31,318 bases of DNA. Source: Chara braunii (lineage: Eukaryota; Streptophyta; Charophyceae; Charales; Characeae). The stretch is from the NCBI GenBank assembly GCA_003427395.1, contig BFEA01000692.1:360739-392056 (forward strand), in the 5' to 3' direction. Position numbers and translations under genes: made by a program. Below are positions 11,016 through 21,376 of this stretch, piece after piece. Below the pieces are notes generated by a model. It saw only the letters and a program-made list of their open reading frames with translations, ran no database searches and had not been told where the DNA came from. Within the stretch, counting starts at the first letter, position 1, and every line of letters begins with the position of its first letter.

Positions 11016-11501
11016 CAGCACCGCTCGTGTGGTCAGCTGCATCGCACCGCGTCATACTGCTCTGACAAATTTCGCCGCAGGCTGCCCACAATTGATCATA
11101 GACAGGATAACACCGCAACATCTCCATATCAAAGACTGAAGGACTAAGCCCTCGATCGGTTCCATCATTTGTGAATCAGTTATAATGCCGCTGAAACTCA
11201 GGCAAATCACAATGCTCGGATCCCGCCCGTCGAACGTCCAGACATCTGCCACCATCCTTCCTCGTGGGAACAGGATTATTAACCCAATCAGTCGGGACTG
11301 ACCCATGGTAAGGGCTCTTCAGACCCTCTTGCAGCGTGTCCCACTTAGTGCCCACACACTCGATCCCCCACACTCCCACCACCCCAACAACAAGCTCTGG
11401 TTAGGCACCACAATCTTCTTGACAACACCCGTGCGATCCCTCGTTGCCCAAGCACCACCCCCGACGACGCTGTCACTGAAACAGTGTAGCGACATCAACA
11501 A
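11016..11501 (-). pseudogene. Degraded coding-like stretch, unidentified
   Basis: A GC-richer patch in AT-rich DNA. On the minus strand one frame runs from about 11,382 down past 11,016. It has only one interruption, a TGA right after the residues EFQRHYN, and beyond it reads plausible protein (FTNDGTDRGLSP, CYPVYDQLWAACGE). Upstream, a second frame (11,501 to about 11,385) reads TGVVKKIVVPNQSLLL and would need one frameshift to join. Composition is Trp/Cys/Gly-rich and protein-like, about 150 residues in total. I recognise no family. It could be a captured gene fragment, an exon of a dead transposon, or chance. Confidence is low. Confidence 0.35.
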
Positions 11502-11690
11502 AAATTCAAAACGGGCGCCTCTCGCCCAACGCCCTTGCCAGCTAACGCAGCGCTACACTAACTCACGCCGTCTAAGGCGGAATCTTTTTATTATTATTTA
11601 TAATAATTTTATATGTTATACAACGGAAAAATTTCCTAGAATTAAATAATCATTCTACAGTGAAATTACATTCTAAATTTTAAATTTTCA
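11502..11690. other. Transition to AT-rich DNA, no feature seen
   Basis: Coding-like GC content ends near 11,575 and is followed by AT-rich sequence leading into the fold-back repeat. I see no gene, RNA or element end. Confidence 0.4.
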
Positions 11691-12075
11691 TTCCATCTTA
11701 AAAAATGTCACTCCAATTTTAAAATTTTTCATCTTACTTAAAAACTTTTCTTCCAACAATGGGGTATCCCTTCTTATTTGAACTGCATGCTAGAGATTGA
11801 ATGAAAGTGTGGACGAGTTCATGAAATATTTTAATTGGACTGTCATTCTAAGTACGAATTTTCAGTCATAAATAGGTTAATCCAATCTAAATTAGAAGAT
11901 ATTTCTTGTAGTAGAATGGGAGTTTAATTAAAACATTTCATAAACTCGTCCAGATTTCCATTCCATCTTGAACAAATAGATGAAGTTGGAAGGGAAAACT
12001 CATATTTAGACGGGATCTTATCAAATAAAAATGAAAATTTGAAAATTGGACGAACATTGGAATGATAATTTATAA
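11691..12075. repeat. Imperfect fold-back repeat, possible MITE
   Basis: The best-matching arms are 11,811-11,837 (TGGACGAGTTCATGAAAT...) and 11,925-11,952 (...ATTTCATAAACTCGTCCA), complementary with about two mismatches in 27. Weaker complementarity continues outward, for example TTCATTCCATCTT at about 11,690 and CCAATTTTCAAATTTTCAT on the opposite arm. The centre is near 11,880. Exact element ends and a duplication were not found. Confidence 0.5.
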
Positions 12076-12129
12076 ATATGAAGGATTTTTTCTTTATGGA
12101 ATGTTTTTTCAACTTTCATTTCTCGTGGG

Positions 12130-12202
12130 AATTTTTTTGTTGTATTTTATTTTATTTAAAAATCAAAATCAAAATCTATTATTTTTTTATTATTATTTAC
12201 TT
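12130..12202 (+). repeat. AT-rich backbone fragment, unit 2
   Basis: TTATTTAAAAATCAAAATC matches 1,525-1,545 and 18,250-18,270. It stops abruptly at the junction with L6, marking the left edge of the deletion that removed segment B from this unit. Confidence 0.65.
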
Positions 12203-12630
12203 TAATTATTTTTTGGCATTTACAAATGCCCTGAAAATTTACAGATACATAGTTTATATAATTTGTATCTCATTTAATTATTTTTAAAAAAAAATAATTT
12301 TTTTTAGGCCCCGAAATAATGTGAAAACAAAAAGTTAAAAGTGAAAAAAAACAAAGTAGTGAGTGGGCGAGCACGTTTTGACACCCCCATCTTTGACAAT
12401 TTTTAATGTTTTTTTGGATTAGCAGAATGGCTTCAAAATTTATAGGTGTGTAGGTTACATCATAAAGAGTTCACAAAAAAAAATCAGAAAAAAATATATA
12501 TTTTTAGGCCCCAAAATTTGCTTTGGCAGGGGCCGAACCCCTCCAGGTTCGGCCCCCGAACGGGACCCCGAACGCCCGAATGTTCGGGGGCCAGCCCGGG
12601 GGCCCCCGAACGTTCGGTCAAGTAACCCTA
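12203..12630 (+). mobile_element. L-family MITE fragment L6 (5' truncated)
   Basis: Begins inside the first internal unit (TTAATTATTTTTTGGCAT, as at 5,298) and runs to a normal right end AAGTAACCCTA followed by (TA)n. The whole left array, shared module and start of the dimer are missing. The right array is of the GAACGTTCG type. The position is the same as L3 in unit 1. Confidence 0.8.
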
Positions 12631-15221
12631 TATATATATATATATATGTGTCTGTAAACTTTTTTATTGGCGCAAGGGTTAACTTTCTCCCAGAAGGGTC
12701 CACTTTCTTATATATCTATTATCATAAAATATATCTAACTGTAACACACTTGTTATCGGAGCACAACGATCTGAAAAAAACGAAGGGTTAATTGTAACTT
12801 AACAACGTCTATATCGTCATTCTAGTAAAGTATAACGGTATCTTGTGTATGGTGGTTGGGTTGTGAAGTTAGAGAATGAAGTGCTTATAGGCAAGGGATG
12901 ATTTATCGTAGTACTACCAGACCGTTCTTTGGGGGGGGTTGGGAATGCATACACAACAAGCGTTTTTTCTCAAAAAAATCGTCGGTTGAAGGCCAATCGA
13001 TTGCTAGAACCAATGGGTGAACTTACTTACTATAGTATATACGAATGAAAGTTAACGCGCGTTTTTTTCGAAGTGTTTGTTTAACTGTAAGGTTATCATA
13101 GAAACGTGCGATGTTCCATTTGCGACATGTTTCGATGTTATATCTGCGTGGCAGCGTAGTCACTTAAACTAGAATATCTAGAATGCAATTGCATTATATA
13201 TGAATGTATAGCGATTAGTGAAGATGGTATATGCGTAGTAGAGGAATGATTGAGGTATGCATATGATAGTGATGTGCCTGTTGGAGAATTGAACTCAGAA
13301 GGGGAATGGATAATGTGGGAAAGTGGGTGGTGGTAGCGGTGACAGGGAAGCGTTAGTATGTTTCCCTGCGAAGAGTTACGGATCGCGGATATAGCGAAGA
13401 TATGGGTGGTCTTGTCAGCAAGGGAGTCGACCCTAGCTTGGCAACTAGATAGATCATCCGGGTATATGTGTAATGGGTATGTGTAAACACGACCACCCTG
13501 TATATACGGGAAACAAGAACATCATATCTGTCATATCGCGACAGGTTAGCAACAATTTAAACATAGTGGGTGTTTTAGCCATCAACTCATCCGTGAGGAT
13601 GCAAGAGGGGTTCATGATTTAGGTTACGGGGGAGCATTTTAGTAATAAGAGTTAGTAATGAAGGTTAGCGATGTTTGTTGAGGACAGCCATAGGGGGTGC
13701 ACGCCCTGAAGCGCACTTTCATCGCGTAGCACCCATAGCAGCTCGTCAGAGGGATGTAGCTCGACGTTAGTTTGTAGGCCAGGGAGGTTACGGGGAGGTA
13801 AGGGAAAAGGGGCCTTGGGGAAGGTTAGGGGTATGTTCAAGTGAACCCATAATTGTGAGCGGAATGCCTGTGAAGACGACATCTCCTCAACAGACGTCGT
13901 TCTCCCTCTGTGTGTGTGGCCGCTTCTAGAACGCAATGGACCGCAACGATAGCAGGAGGGGATTAGAGAGTGTGTTAGCGATGGCGTTGTAGGTCCTCGA
14001 GCATTAGATCACTCGTGCTTGCTCGGCACGCAAGCGTAGGCGAGGGGAATGAGGTGGGATCATTGCAGATCGCGTGCTTAGTGGCTATAGGAGTGCGCAA
14101 CAAGCAATTGCGGGCAAGTCGGATAGCGTCGATCGGGCTGCGGTAGATATCAATGCAAACTAGCACCATTGTACTATATAGTTGGGTGTGGATCTAACTT
14201 GGAAATAAGGAAATGGAAGGGGTAGTAAGCAAGGCGTATTTTTGGTATGTTTATGGTAGGGGTTTGATTTAATTTGATTTTCGAGGAGAGGGGGTTCTGT
14301 CATTTTAGGTTGAGGAGATAAAATAACGTTTTTGGTCATGGCTTCTATAGTCGAGTGGTCTGTACGAATGTATGGGTTACGGCGCGTATAACAAAACTTT
14401 GCGCATAGTTCAAGAAATAGGTAGTAGTAGGAGCGATCGTATTCTAATTAGTCGTTTTATTGGCTTTGTAGTGTTCATGTTACGACATATTTTTCGTGAT
14501 GTATTTTGTCCCGATTCGATGTGCCAATCTCATTGGAAGTATATCACGAGTTCTTGCTTTTCTGAAACCTTATCTGCGGGGTGTACCTGGAAAAGTCTCG
14601 TCGTTTGTGTTTGTCAGTTTGTCACCATATGCATATCTTTGTTTTTTTGCGGTATGCTAACGCAGTAGTGGGAGCGGTTGCAGTCTAATTAGTCGTTTTA
14701 TAGTGGGTTTATACTGCTTGTGCCGAGACATTTTTTTCGTGATGTAGTTTGTCCTTATCTTTCGTGCCATTCTACTTAGAGGTGTATCACGAGTTTTTAT
14801 TTTTCTGAAATTTTATGCAGGTTGTTCCTGAAAAACGTTTTGTCGTTTATGTATCTTAGTTTGTCGTTATATGTTTTTTTTCAGTTTTTTGTAATTTATT
14901 TTCCTCGATTTTTTTTTTATCGCTTTTTTTCGCGGTGTGCTTTACTAACTGTGACTGTATGTGAGTCCCATAATTTTGATTTTGTAAAAGTTTTTATATA
15001 GGTATCGTTTTTTTTTTTAATTGCAAAAGTTCTTTAGTTGAGTTTCTGAGGCACCATCAGCTAAGGATATCATCATTCTGGCGAGCATGTTTTTGGGATA
15101 GGCTTATTCAATTTGTGAAGAGAAGATAACGAACTTATAAAAGGAATTAAATCTTTATCCATTTAATTAGAGTCACATCATTTTTATGTTTTGCGTAGAA
15201 GTTAGTATATATAATTGTAGC
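12631..15221 (+). repeat. Backbone segment A, unit 2
   Basis: Collinear with the other two A segments after a short (TA)n tract, and includes the 275-bp stretch (13,231-13,506) missing from unit 1. Its minus-strand frame at 13,652-13,936 resembles that of 23,252-23,644 for about 80 codons. However, most differences replace amino acids and the frames diverge downstream, so it is not annotated as a gene. The internal dimer lies at about 14,420-14,900 and the diverged C copy at about 15,030-15,125. Confidence 0.75.
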
Positions 15222-15964
15222 CAGGGTAACCCGCGTTCGGGACGGGCCGAACACCCGAACGTATAAGACCCCTTGGGGATGCGTTCGGCCATTCAGGCCG
15301 AACGCGGACCCCAAAAAAAAAAAAAAAAAAGTAATCAAACAAATCTGAAAAAAAGATATATTATGGAAAAAACTAAATTTAACAAGATTTGCTAGAGCAT
15401 ACCATCCGAATTCCTTACCAAATTTGGAATAAAAATAAAATAAGGAAAATAAATACTAATAATAAAAATAAAAAAAAATAAAAAGAGAATTAAATTTAGT
15501 GAAAGCGCGACCATATTTTCGACACCGCCATCTTTGGCAATTTTTCTTTTTTCTTTGGTGTAGCTGAATGCCCTGAAAATTTACAGATGTGTCCTTCACA
15601 TAATACAAAACCCATTAAAAAAGTGTCAAAAAATAATAAAATTGTTTAGACCCCGAACTAAAGTAAAAACAAAAAGTAAAAAGTCAAAAGATTTGTGGGC
15701 GAGCACGTTTTGACATTGCCATCTTTGGCGATTCTTAATTCTTATTTGGCTTAGCCTAATGACTTGAAAATTTACACGCATGTACCTCACATTATAGAGA
15801 ACTCACAAAAAAAACAATCAGAAAAACATAAGTATTTTTAGGCCCCGAAATAATTTTTGGAGGGGGCCGAACGTCGTCGGGTTCGGGCCCCGTACGTGAC
15901 CCTGAACGCCCGTACGTACGGTGGTCTGCTCGGGGACCTCCGTACGTACAGGCTGGTGACCCTG
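15222..15964 (+). mobile_element. L-family MITE, copy L7 (GTACGTACG subfamily)
   Basis: A 743-bp element with ends CAGGGTAACC and GGTGACCCTG. Flanking octamers ATTGTAGC (15,214-15,221) and GCTGTTGC (15,965-15,972) match at five of eight positions. They fall at the same backbone place as the perfect duplication of L4. The right array is CCGTACGTACGG. Dimer units lie near 15,520 (CACCGCCATCTTTGGC) and 15,712 (GACATTGCCATCTTTGGCG). Confidence 0.82.
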
Positions 15965-16139
15965 GCTGTTGCAGTTTTTAAGTTAAGTTTGTAAGTCACC
16001 ATCGGCTGAGGATATCATTATTCTGGCGAGCATAATAATTGGCTTATTCAATTTGTGAAGGAAAGATGGTAAATTTGGAAAAAAAAAATTATAATTTATA
16101 TTTTGTATTTTGTATTTTTTATTTTTATAAACTATTTAA
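15965..16139 (+). repeat. Backbone segment C, unit 3
   Basis: TTGCAGTTTTTAAGTTAAG through AATTTGTGAAGGAAAGATGG, matching 100-200 and 8,889-8,990, then AT-rich sequence into S3. Confidence 0.7.
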
Positions 16140-16416
16140 CTAGGCTACCTGTCGTGCCGCCCGGGTCAAGGGTGGCCAGCCCGTGCAAGGACAAGGGAGG
16201 GTCCCAACAAAAAAACAAAAAAATCCAAAACAATCCAAAAAAAAACTATCTTATGCAGAAAACTAAACTGGACAACTTTTGTCTCAGGGTCACATCGAAA
16301 TTCTTTACTAAATTTAAAATATAAAATAAAATGTTAGAATAAGTTTTTTTTTTTTTTAATTTTAAATCTTTTTGGCCCAACCGGGAACGTGACCCCCGAC
16401 CACTCTGGTAGCCTAG
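16140..16416 (+). mobile_element. S-family hAT-like MITE, copy S3
   Basis: A 277-bp element with CTAGGCTACCTG at the left and CTGGTAGCCTAG at the right. Flanking octamers CTATTTAA and TTATTTAA differ at one position. The shared internal module is present (TTATGCAGAAAACTAAACT, CAGGGTCACATCGAAATTC). The S-free backbone is visible near 9,035-9,060. Confidence 0.82.
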
Positions 16417-16528
16417 TTATTTAATTAATTATTAACTTTATTTACTTATATTTTATTACTTTAATTTTTTATTTTTTATTTTTATTTAATTATTTAATTA
16501 TATTATTTTACGATTTTATGATTTTATT

Positions 16529-16812
16529 CTAGGCTACCAGCCGGGCCGACCGGGTCCCGGGTGGCCAGCCCGTGCAAGGACCAGGGAAGGTACCAACAAA
16601 AAAAACAAAATAAAAAAAACTCAAAAAATTCCGAAACAAAACTATGTTATGAAGAAAAATAAACTGAACAACTTTTGCCTCAAGGTCACATCGAAATTCT
16701 GCACCAAATTAAGAAAAAATAATAAAATTTAAAAATATGTTTTATTTTTTTATTTTTTTTATTGTTTTTGGCCCAGTCGGGCAAGTGACCCCGGACCACT
16801 CTGGTAGCTTAG
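16529..16812 (+). mobile_element. S-family hAT-like MITE, copy S4
   Basis: A 284-bp element with left end CTAGGCTACCAG and right end CTGGTAGCTTAG. Perfect 8-bp duplications ATTTTATT lie at 16,521-16,528 and 16,813-16,820. Confidence 0.87.
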
Positions 16813-17012
16813 ATTTTATTATGATTTTATTATTTTATTATTATATTCATTTGTATTTTATTTTTATGTTTTATTCTTATTTTATTATATTATTCTTATT
16901 TTATAAATTTATGATTTTATTATGATTTTATTATTTTGTTTTTATTTTATTTTTATCTAGGCTACCATAGTGGCCCGGGATCACTTATTCCGCCGGGCCA
17001 AAAAAAATTAAA

Positions 17013-17075
<63 letters not shown>

Positions 17076-17109
17076 TTTAATTGGTGAAGAATTTCGATGT
17101 GACCCTGAG

Positions 17110-17777
17110 TTGGATGTATGCCGGTGGAGTTAGTACCATGCAGGCAGTTTTGCAAACAGTACAGACAGCAGCGTTGATGTTCACTCAAAAGATGAACGGT
17201 ACAATAGACCATTATCAATTCCGAAACGAAACGCTGCACTTTGAAAATGACGAGAAAGAATGAGTGATACACTGTCTCAAAGTGCTCACTGCACGACACT
17301 GTCGCCGCACACCGCAACGCTTTGAAAATCAAAGTTCGCACTGCCCGACACTCGTCGCGCATTGGCATTCCCCGACGCCTTTCGGCTGGTGCAAGAACCA
17401 GCCATCCTCAGGGGGGCGCTTCGAATCAAAAGGTCTGTTGCATTACACTTCTACCTATTAATAGTATTTACTCCTACTTCTTCACGTCTCTGTCACTCTG
17501 TCCTATTCTAGCAGTACCACTGATATCCTAGTTCCTACCTCTTACGAGAATCCTAGTTCCTCGAAGTTCGCGGTCCCACCTGTTTTTTTCTCTCTCTATT
17601 CCCTACTTTGCTCCCTGATCCTCCTCTTGGGTTCCTACTTCGAATCTACCCCGATAGTCACTCTCCGCACTATCCGGCCCCATTCCGGTGCCTTCCTTCG
17701 TACGAATTTCCACAACGTTCCATTGAACATCCTCTCTGGGTACGATTGTCGTCTCAGTTCATGATTCGATGAGAGTT
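17110..17777 (+). mobile_element. 668-bp insertion inside S5, family unknown
   Basis: It interrupts the S module CCCTGAGGCAAAAG and is flanked by perfect 8-bp duplications ACCCTGAG at 17,102-17,109 and 17,778-17,785, so it is a genuine integration event. It starts TTGGATGTATGCC and ends CGATGAGAGTT, with no obvious inverted terminal repeat and no poly-A. It is more GC-rich than its surroundings. Frames inside are short (about 65 codons) and resemble nothing I know. Confidence 0.7.
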
Positions 17778-17859
17778 ACCCTGAGGCAAAAGTTGTTCAG
17801 TTTATTTTTCTGCATAACATAATTTGTTTTGGATTTTTTTTTTTTTTTTTTTTTTTTTT

Positions 17860-18123
17860 NNNNNNNNNNNNNNNNNNNNNNNNNNNNNNNNNNNNNNNNN
17901 NNNNNNNNNNNNNNNNNNNNNNNNNNNNNNNNNNNNNNNNNNNNNNNNNNNNNNNNNNNNNNNNNNNNNNNNNNNNNNNNNNNNNNNNNNNNNNNNNNNN
18001 NNNNNNNNNNNNNNNNNNNNNNNNNNNNNNNNNNNNNNNNNNNNNNNNNNNNNNNNNNNNNNNNNNNNNNNNNNNNNNNNNNNNNNNNNNNNNNNNNNNN
18101 NNNNNNNNNNNNNNNNNNNNNNN
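17860..18123. other. Assembly gap (264 N)
   Basis: The gap sits between a poly-T tract and the GC-rich end of S5. In intact S copies this interval is only a few tens of bases of homopolymer, so the gap length is probably not biological. Apparent reading frames across it are artefacts. Confidence 0.9.
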
Positions 18124-18317
18124 TCCTTGCACGGGCTGGCCACTGGGGACCCGAGCGGCCCGGCTGGTAGCCTAGATTTTTATTTTATTTTTATTTTAAT
18201 TTATTTATTATTTAATATTTATTTTTATTATTTTTTTATGTTATATTTTATTCTATTTAAAAATCAAAATCAAAATCTGTTTTTTTTTATTATTATTTAC
18301 TTTATTATTATATTATT

Positions 18318-18944
18318 CAGGGTTACCAGCCCGTACGTACGGAGGTCCCCGGGCAGACCTCCGTACGTACGGGCGTTCGGGGTCCCGTACGGGGTCCGAA
18401 CCCGACGGCATTCGGCCCCTGCCAAAACATATTTCGGGGTCTAAACATAATTAGTTTTTTCTGAATTGTTTTCTGTAAAGTCTCTAAGACCTGCGCCACA
18501 TGCCTGTAAATTTTCAAGTCATTTTTCTAAGCCAAATAAGAATTAAAAATCGCCAAAGATGGCGGTGTCAAAACGTGCTCGCCCACGTATTTTTTCACTT
18601 TTTACTTTTTGTTTTCACTTTAGTTCGGGGTCTAAACAATTTTATTATTTTTTGAAACTTTTTTAGTGTGTTTGGTATTATGTGAGGAACACATCTGTCA
18701 ATTTTCAGGGCATTTAGCTATGCCAAAAAAACATGAAAAATCGCCAAAGATGGCGGTATCGAAACATGCTCGTGCACTCACTAAATTTAATTCTCTTTTT
18801 ATTTTTATTTATTTTTATCATTAGTATTTATTTTCCGTATTTTATTTTTATTTCAAATTTGGTAAGGAATTCAAATGTAAAGCTCGGGCAAATCTTGTTT
18901 AATTTATTGTTCTTCATAACATATCGTTTTTTCAGATTTTTTTA

Positions 18945-18976
<32 letters not shown>

Positions 18977-19080
18977 GGGTCCGCGTTCGGCCCGCACGAC
19001 CGAACGCATCCCCAAGGGGTCCCATACGTTCGAGCGTTCGGGTTCGGGTGTTCGGCCCGTCCCAAACGCCGGTTACCCTG
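18318..19080 (-). mobile_element. L-family MITE, copy L8 (GTACGTACG subfamily, inverted)
   Basis: A 763-bp element with perfect 8-bp duplications ATATTATT at 18,310-18,317 and 19,081-19,088. The left end CAGGGTTACC carries the GTACGTACG array, so the element is reversed. The right end GGTTACCCTG carries the CGTTCGG array. Dimer units are readable on the minus strand at about 18,550 and 18,745. The uninterrupted target is visible at about 1,573-1,602. Confidence 0.88.
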
Positions 19081-21339
19081 ATATTATTATTATTTGATTT
19101 ATATTTTTATTTCTTAATTATTATTTATTTTAATTTATTATTTTACTCAATTTTATTTTATTAATAATAATTAATTATTATTAATTATTAACTTTATTAA
19201 TTATTAATATTATTAATAAAAAAACGGGCTTATGTGTATGTTTGTGTATATTTGTGTGAGTGTGCATGTTTGTGTCCCTCCTCATACCTTCATGATGGAG
19301 GTTCTGGAAGAGTAGGTTTTTCTAATGTCGGACCTACCCAATCCGGGATAGGTCCTCCATCGGCTCCAAGCCAATTTTTTGACTTTCACAAACTACACAT
19401 TTTTGTAAGATGAGGTGTAATTGGTTTAGTATTAAGATGTGAGTTATTATTTTATTCCTAGGTAATATAGGTGTTTATAAAAACCTTGAATGTTTTAAAT
19501 TTTTGTTTCTGCTAAGCTGTACTGATTTTATTGTGTATAATTATTATGCAGTATTTGGAGCACTTTCATTAGGTCATAACGAAATTTGTTGATAAGCCAT
19601 AGGATTTCGGAGTATTTTTTGTGTAATTCCATGGAGTCTGCTTTAATAATCAATAATTCGTTCCAACATAGATAGTGGTAATAATGAGGTCGAAGTATCA
19701 AATGATCCGAGCATCTTCTTCTCATTAGAGGATTATGGGTAGATAAGGTAGTTTTCCGTATAATAGGGATTAGATGCATCTTAGTACATGCCAATCGATC
19801 ATTAGTTGTTTATTTGTTGATTTGTAGAGAACAAGTAATGGGTGAGGCCGCTATCCTTCCGTATATTGCAATATTTGTGTGCTAAGTATAAAATACAAAG
19901 GCATAATGAACTTATCATGGTGGTTTTGCGGGTAATAAAAAAACGAGTAGTATGATCTGTGTATATCGATTATATGTTGAGGAACTACGGGAACAAGGCT
20001 CTGGATGTCTTGCTCATTATTATAATTATTTCATTTATTTTTATAGTGCTCATAGGCAAGCAAGACAAATTTAATTAGTTACGCCCGACCAGCGAGGGAT
20101 TTACGTTTTGTGTATTATAGTTGCATAAACGACGGCAAAAACATAAAAATAAATTTTTTGAAAAACAATATGATCTTGATGCGACAAATGTAGACATTTA
20201 GTATGAATTATAAAATCCAGTCATTATCTCTTATTATCCAAGGACTAGAGTCATTTGGTTCGATAATATCGTATTAGTGTTTTTCTATAATAGGAAAAAT
20301 CGATCATAATTAGGTCTATCATCTCAAAACAGAGGCGCACAGAAACACACCTTATTGCATAGAAAGGTATATTATCTACACAAAGTACGGGGAACGAATG
20401 AATATCGATCTTTATTTCAAATGAATTTGATACCATGAGGTATGTACAATTTATGTTGGGGCGGTAAGCAACGTATCATTAGTCTCGTGATCATAACAAG
20501 AAATTCTGTTTTGTTTTGTCACAATTTTTGTAAGATTGCGGTATACATATGGGGCAATAAGTAGTCAGCATAGCCATGTATAAATCAATATTATACGAGT
20601 GTCTTGATACTTTATTCTATTTTTCTTGGGATATTCGTGTATCGTTTATTAAAAGTATTGAATTTTTTTTAAATACTAAAATATTAATATATTCTACTTA
20701 GCAAAAATCAGCAAGCATCAAATGATCTTAGTGTCTACTTCTATGAACAGGGTTTCTGACACATAGTTCATAAGGTTAAATATAGTACTTGGCAAGGTGT
20801 AGCATAAGTAGGGAACATGTTTGTTAGTTACGGTGTTTCCTCAATATAGATTTATCAAAAAGTCAAGTCGACTTAGGAAATGAGCAAAACAATTCATGCC
20901 ATGTTGAATTAAACTTCGTAGACAGGCTAATTCCTATATGTCAATTCTCATATGCAGGCTCATCCGCCACGTCGCGACACATCTGTTCAGTAATCCAGAT
21001 AGTGTAAATGTTTCGCATGTAAAAGGGTTAACGAAACTCAGCCGAATTAATCGATTCATTTTGCAGAATCACTAAAGAAACAACCAGTGCAGATCCTTTT
21101 CCTAGTGTAATGCTACTAATCCGAGCAAAAACAGAGCATAGCAATAGGCGGAACTGAAAAGGAACGATGAAAGGCACTAGATTGTTTCGAATACCTAAAA
21201 AATCGACTCAATTTGAGCATGATACTAACCAGCCAGTGCAGAAAAGTGCTATATCCTGTCACTTAAATCGAAAAAACATGGGTGAATCTAACAGAACGAT
21301 GCAACATAATAGTTTGTGATATTTAATTACAAGAAAAAA

Positions 21340-21371
<32 letters not shown>
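19081..21371 (+). repeat. Backbone segment B, unit 3
   Basis: Collinear with 1,949-4,189. It includes the S2-free site near 19,130-19,150, and near 20,740 it has lost a short stretch that is present in unit 1. No conserved coding frame. It ends in (TA)n at about 21,342-21,371. Confidence 0.75.

Positions 21372-21376
<5 letters not shown>

Larger units (their letters stand above)
16957..18175 (-). mobile_element. S-family MITE, copy S5, inverted, with nested insertion and gap
   Basis: Left end CTAGGCTACCAT, right end CTGGTAGCCTAG, perfect 8-bp duplications ATTTTTAT at 16,949-16,956 and 18,176-18,183. Orientation is reverse relative to S1. Inside lie a long (TA)n tract (about 17,016-17,071), a 668-bp insertion (17,110-17,777) and a 264-base run of N. 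Without these it would be about the size of the other S copies. Confidence 0.83.

Noticed and set aside
13652-13936. Minus-strand frame shared by A copies (also 6,625-6,840 and 23,252-23,644)
   Set aside because: Similar over about 80 codons, but differences between copies are mostly amino-acid changing and the frames end differently. This is the pattern of a non-coding repeat, not a conserved gene.
17110-17777. Solo LTR
   Set aside because: No TG...CA ends, and the target duplication is 8 bp rather than the usual 4-6 bp.
17824-18444. 206-codon plus-strand frame
   Set aside because: Almost half is N, and the rest is poly-T and transposon ends. It is an artefact of the gap.
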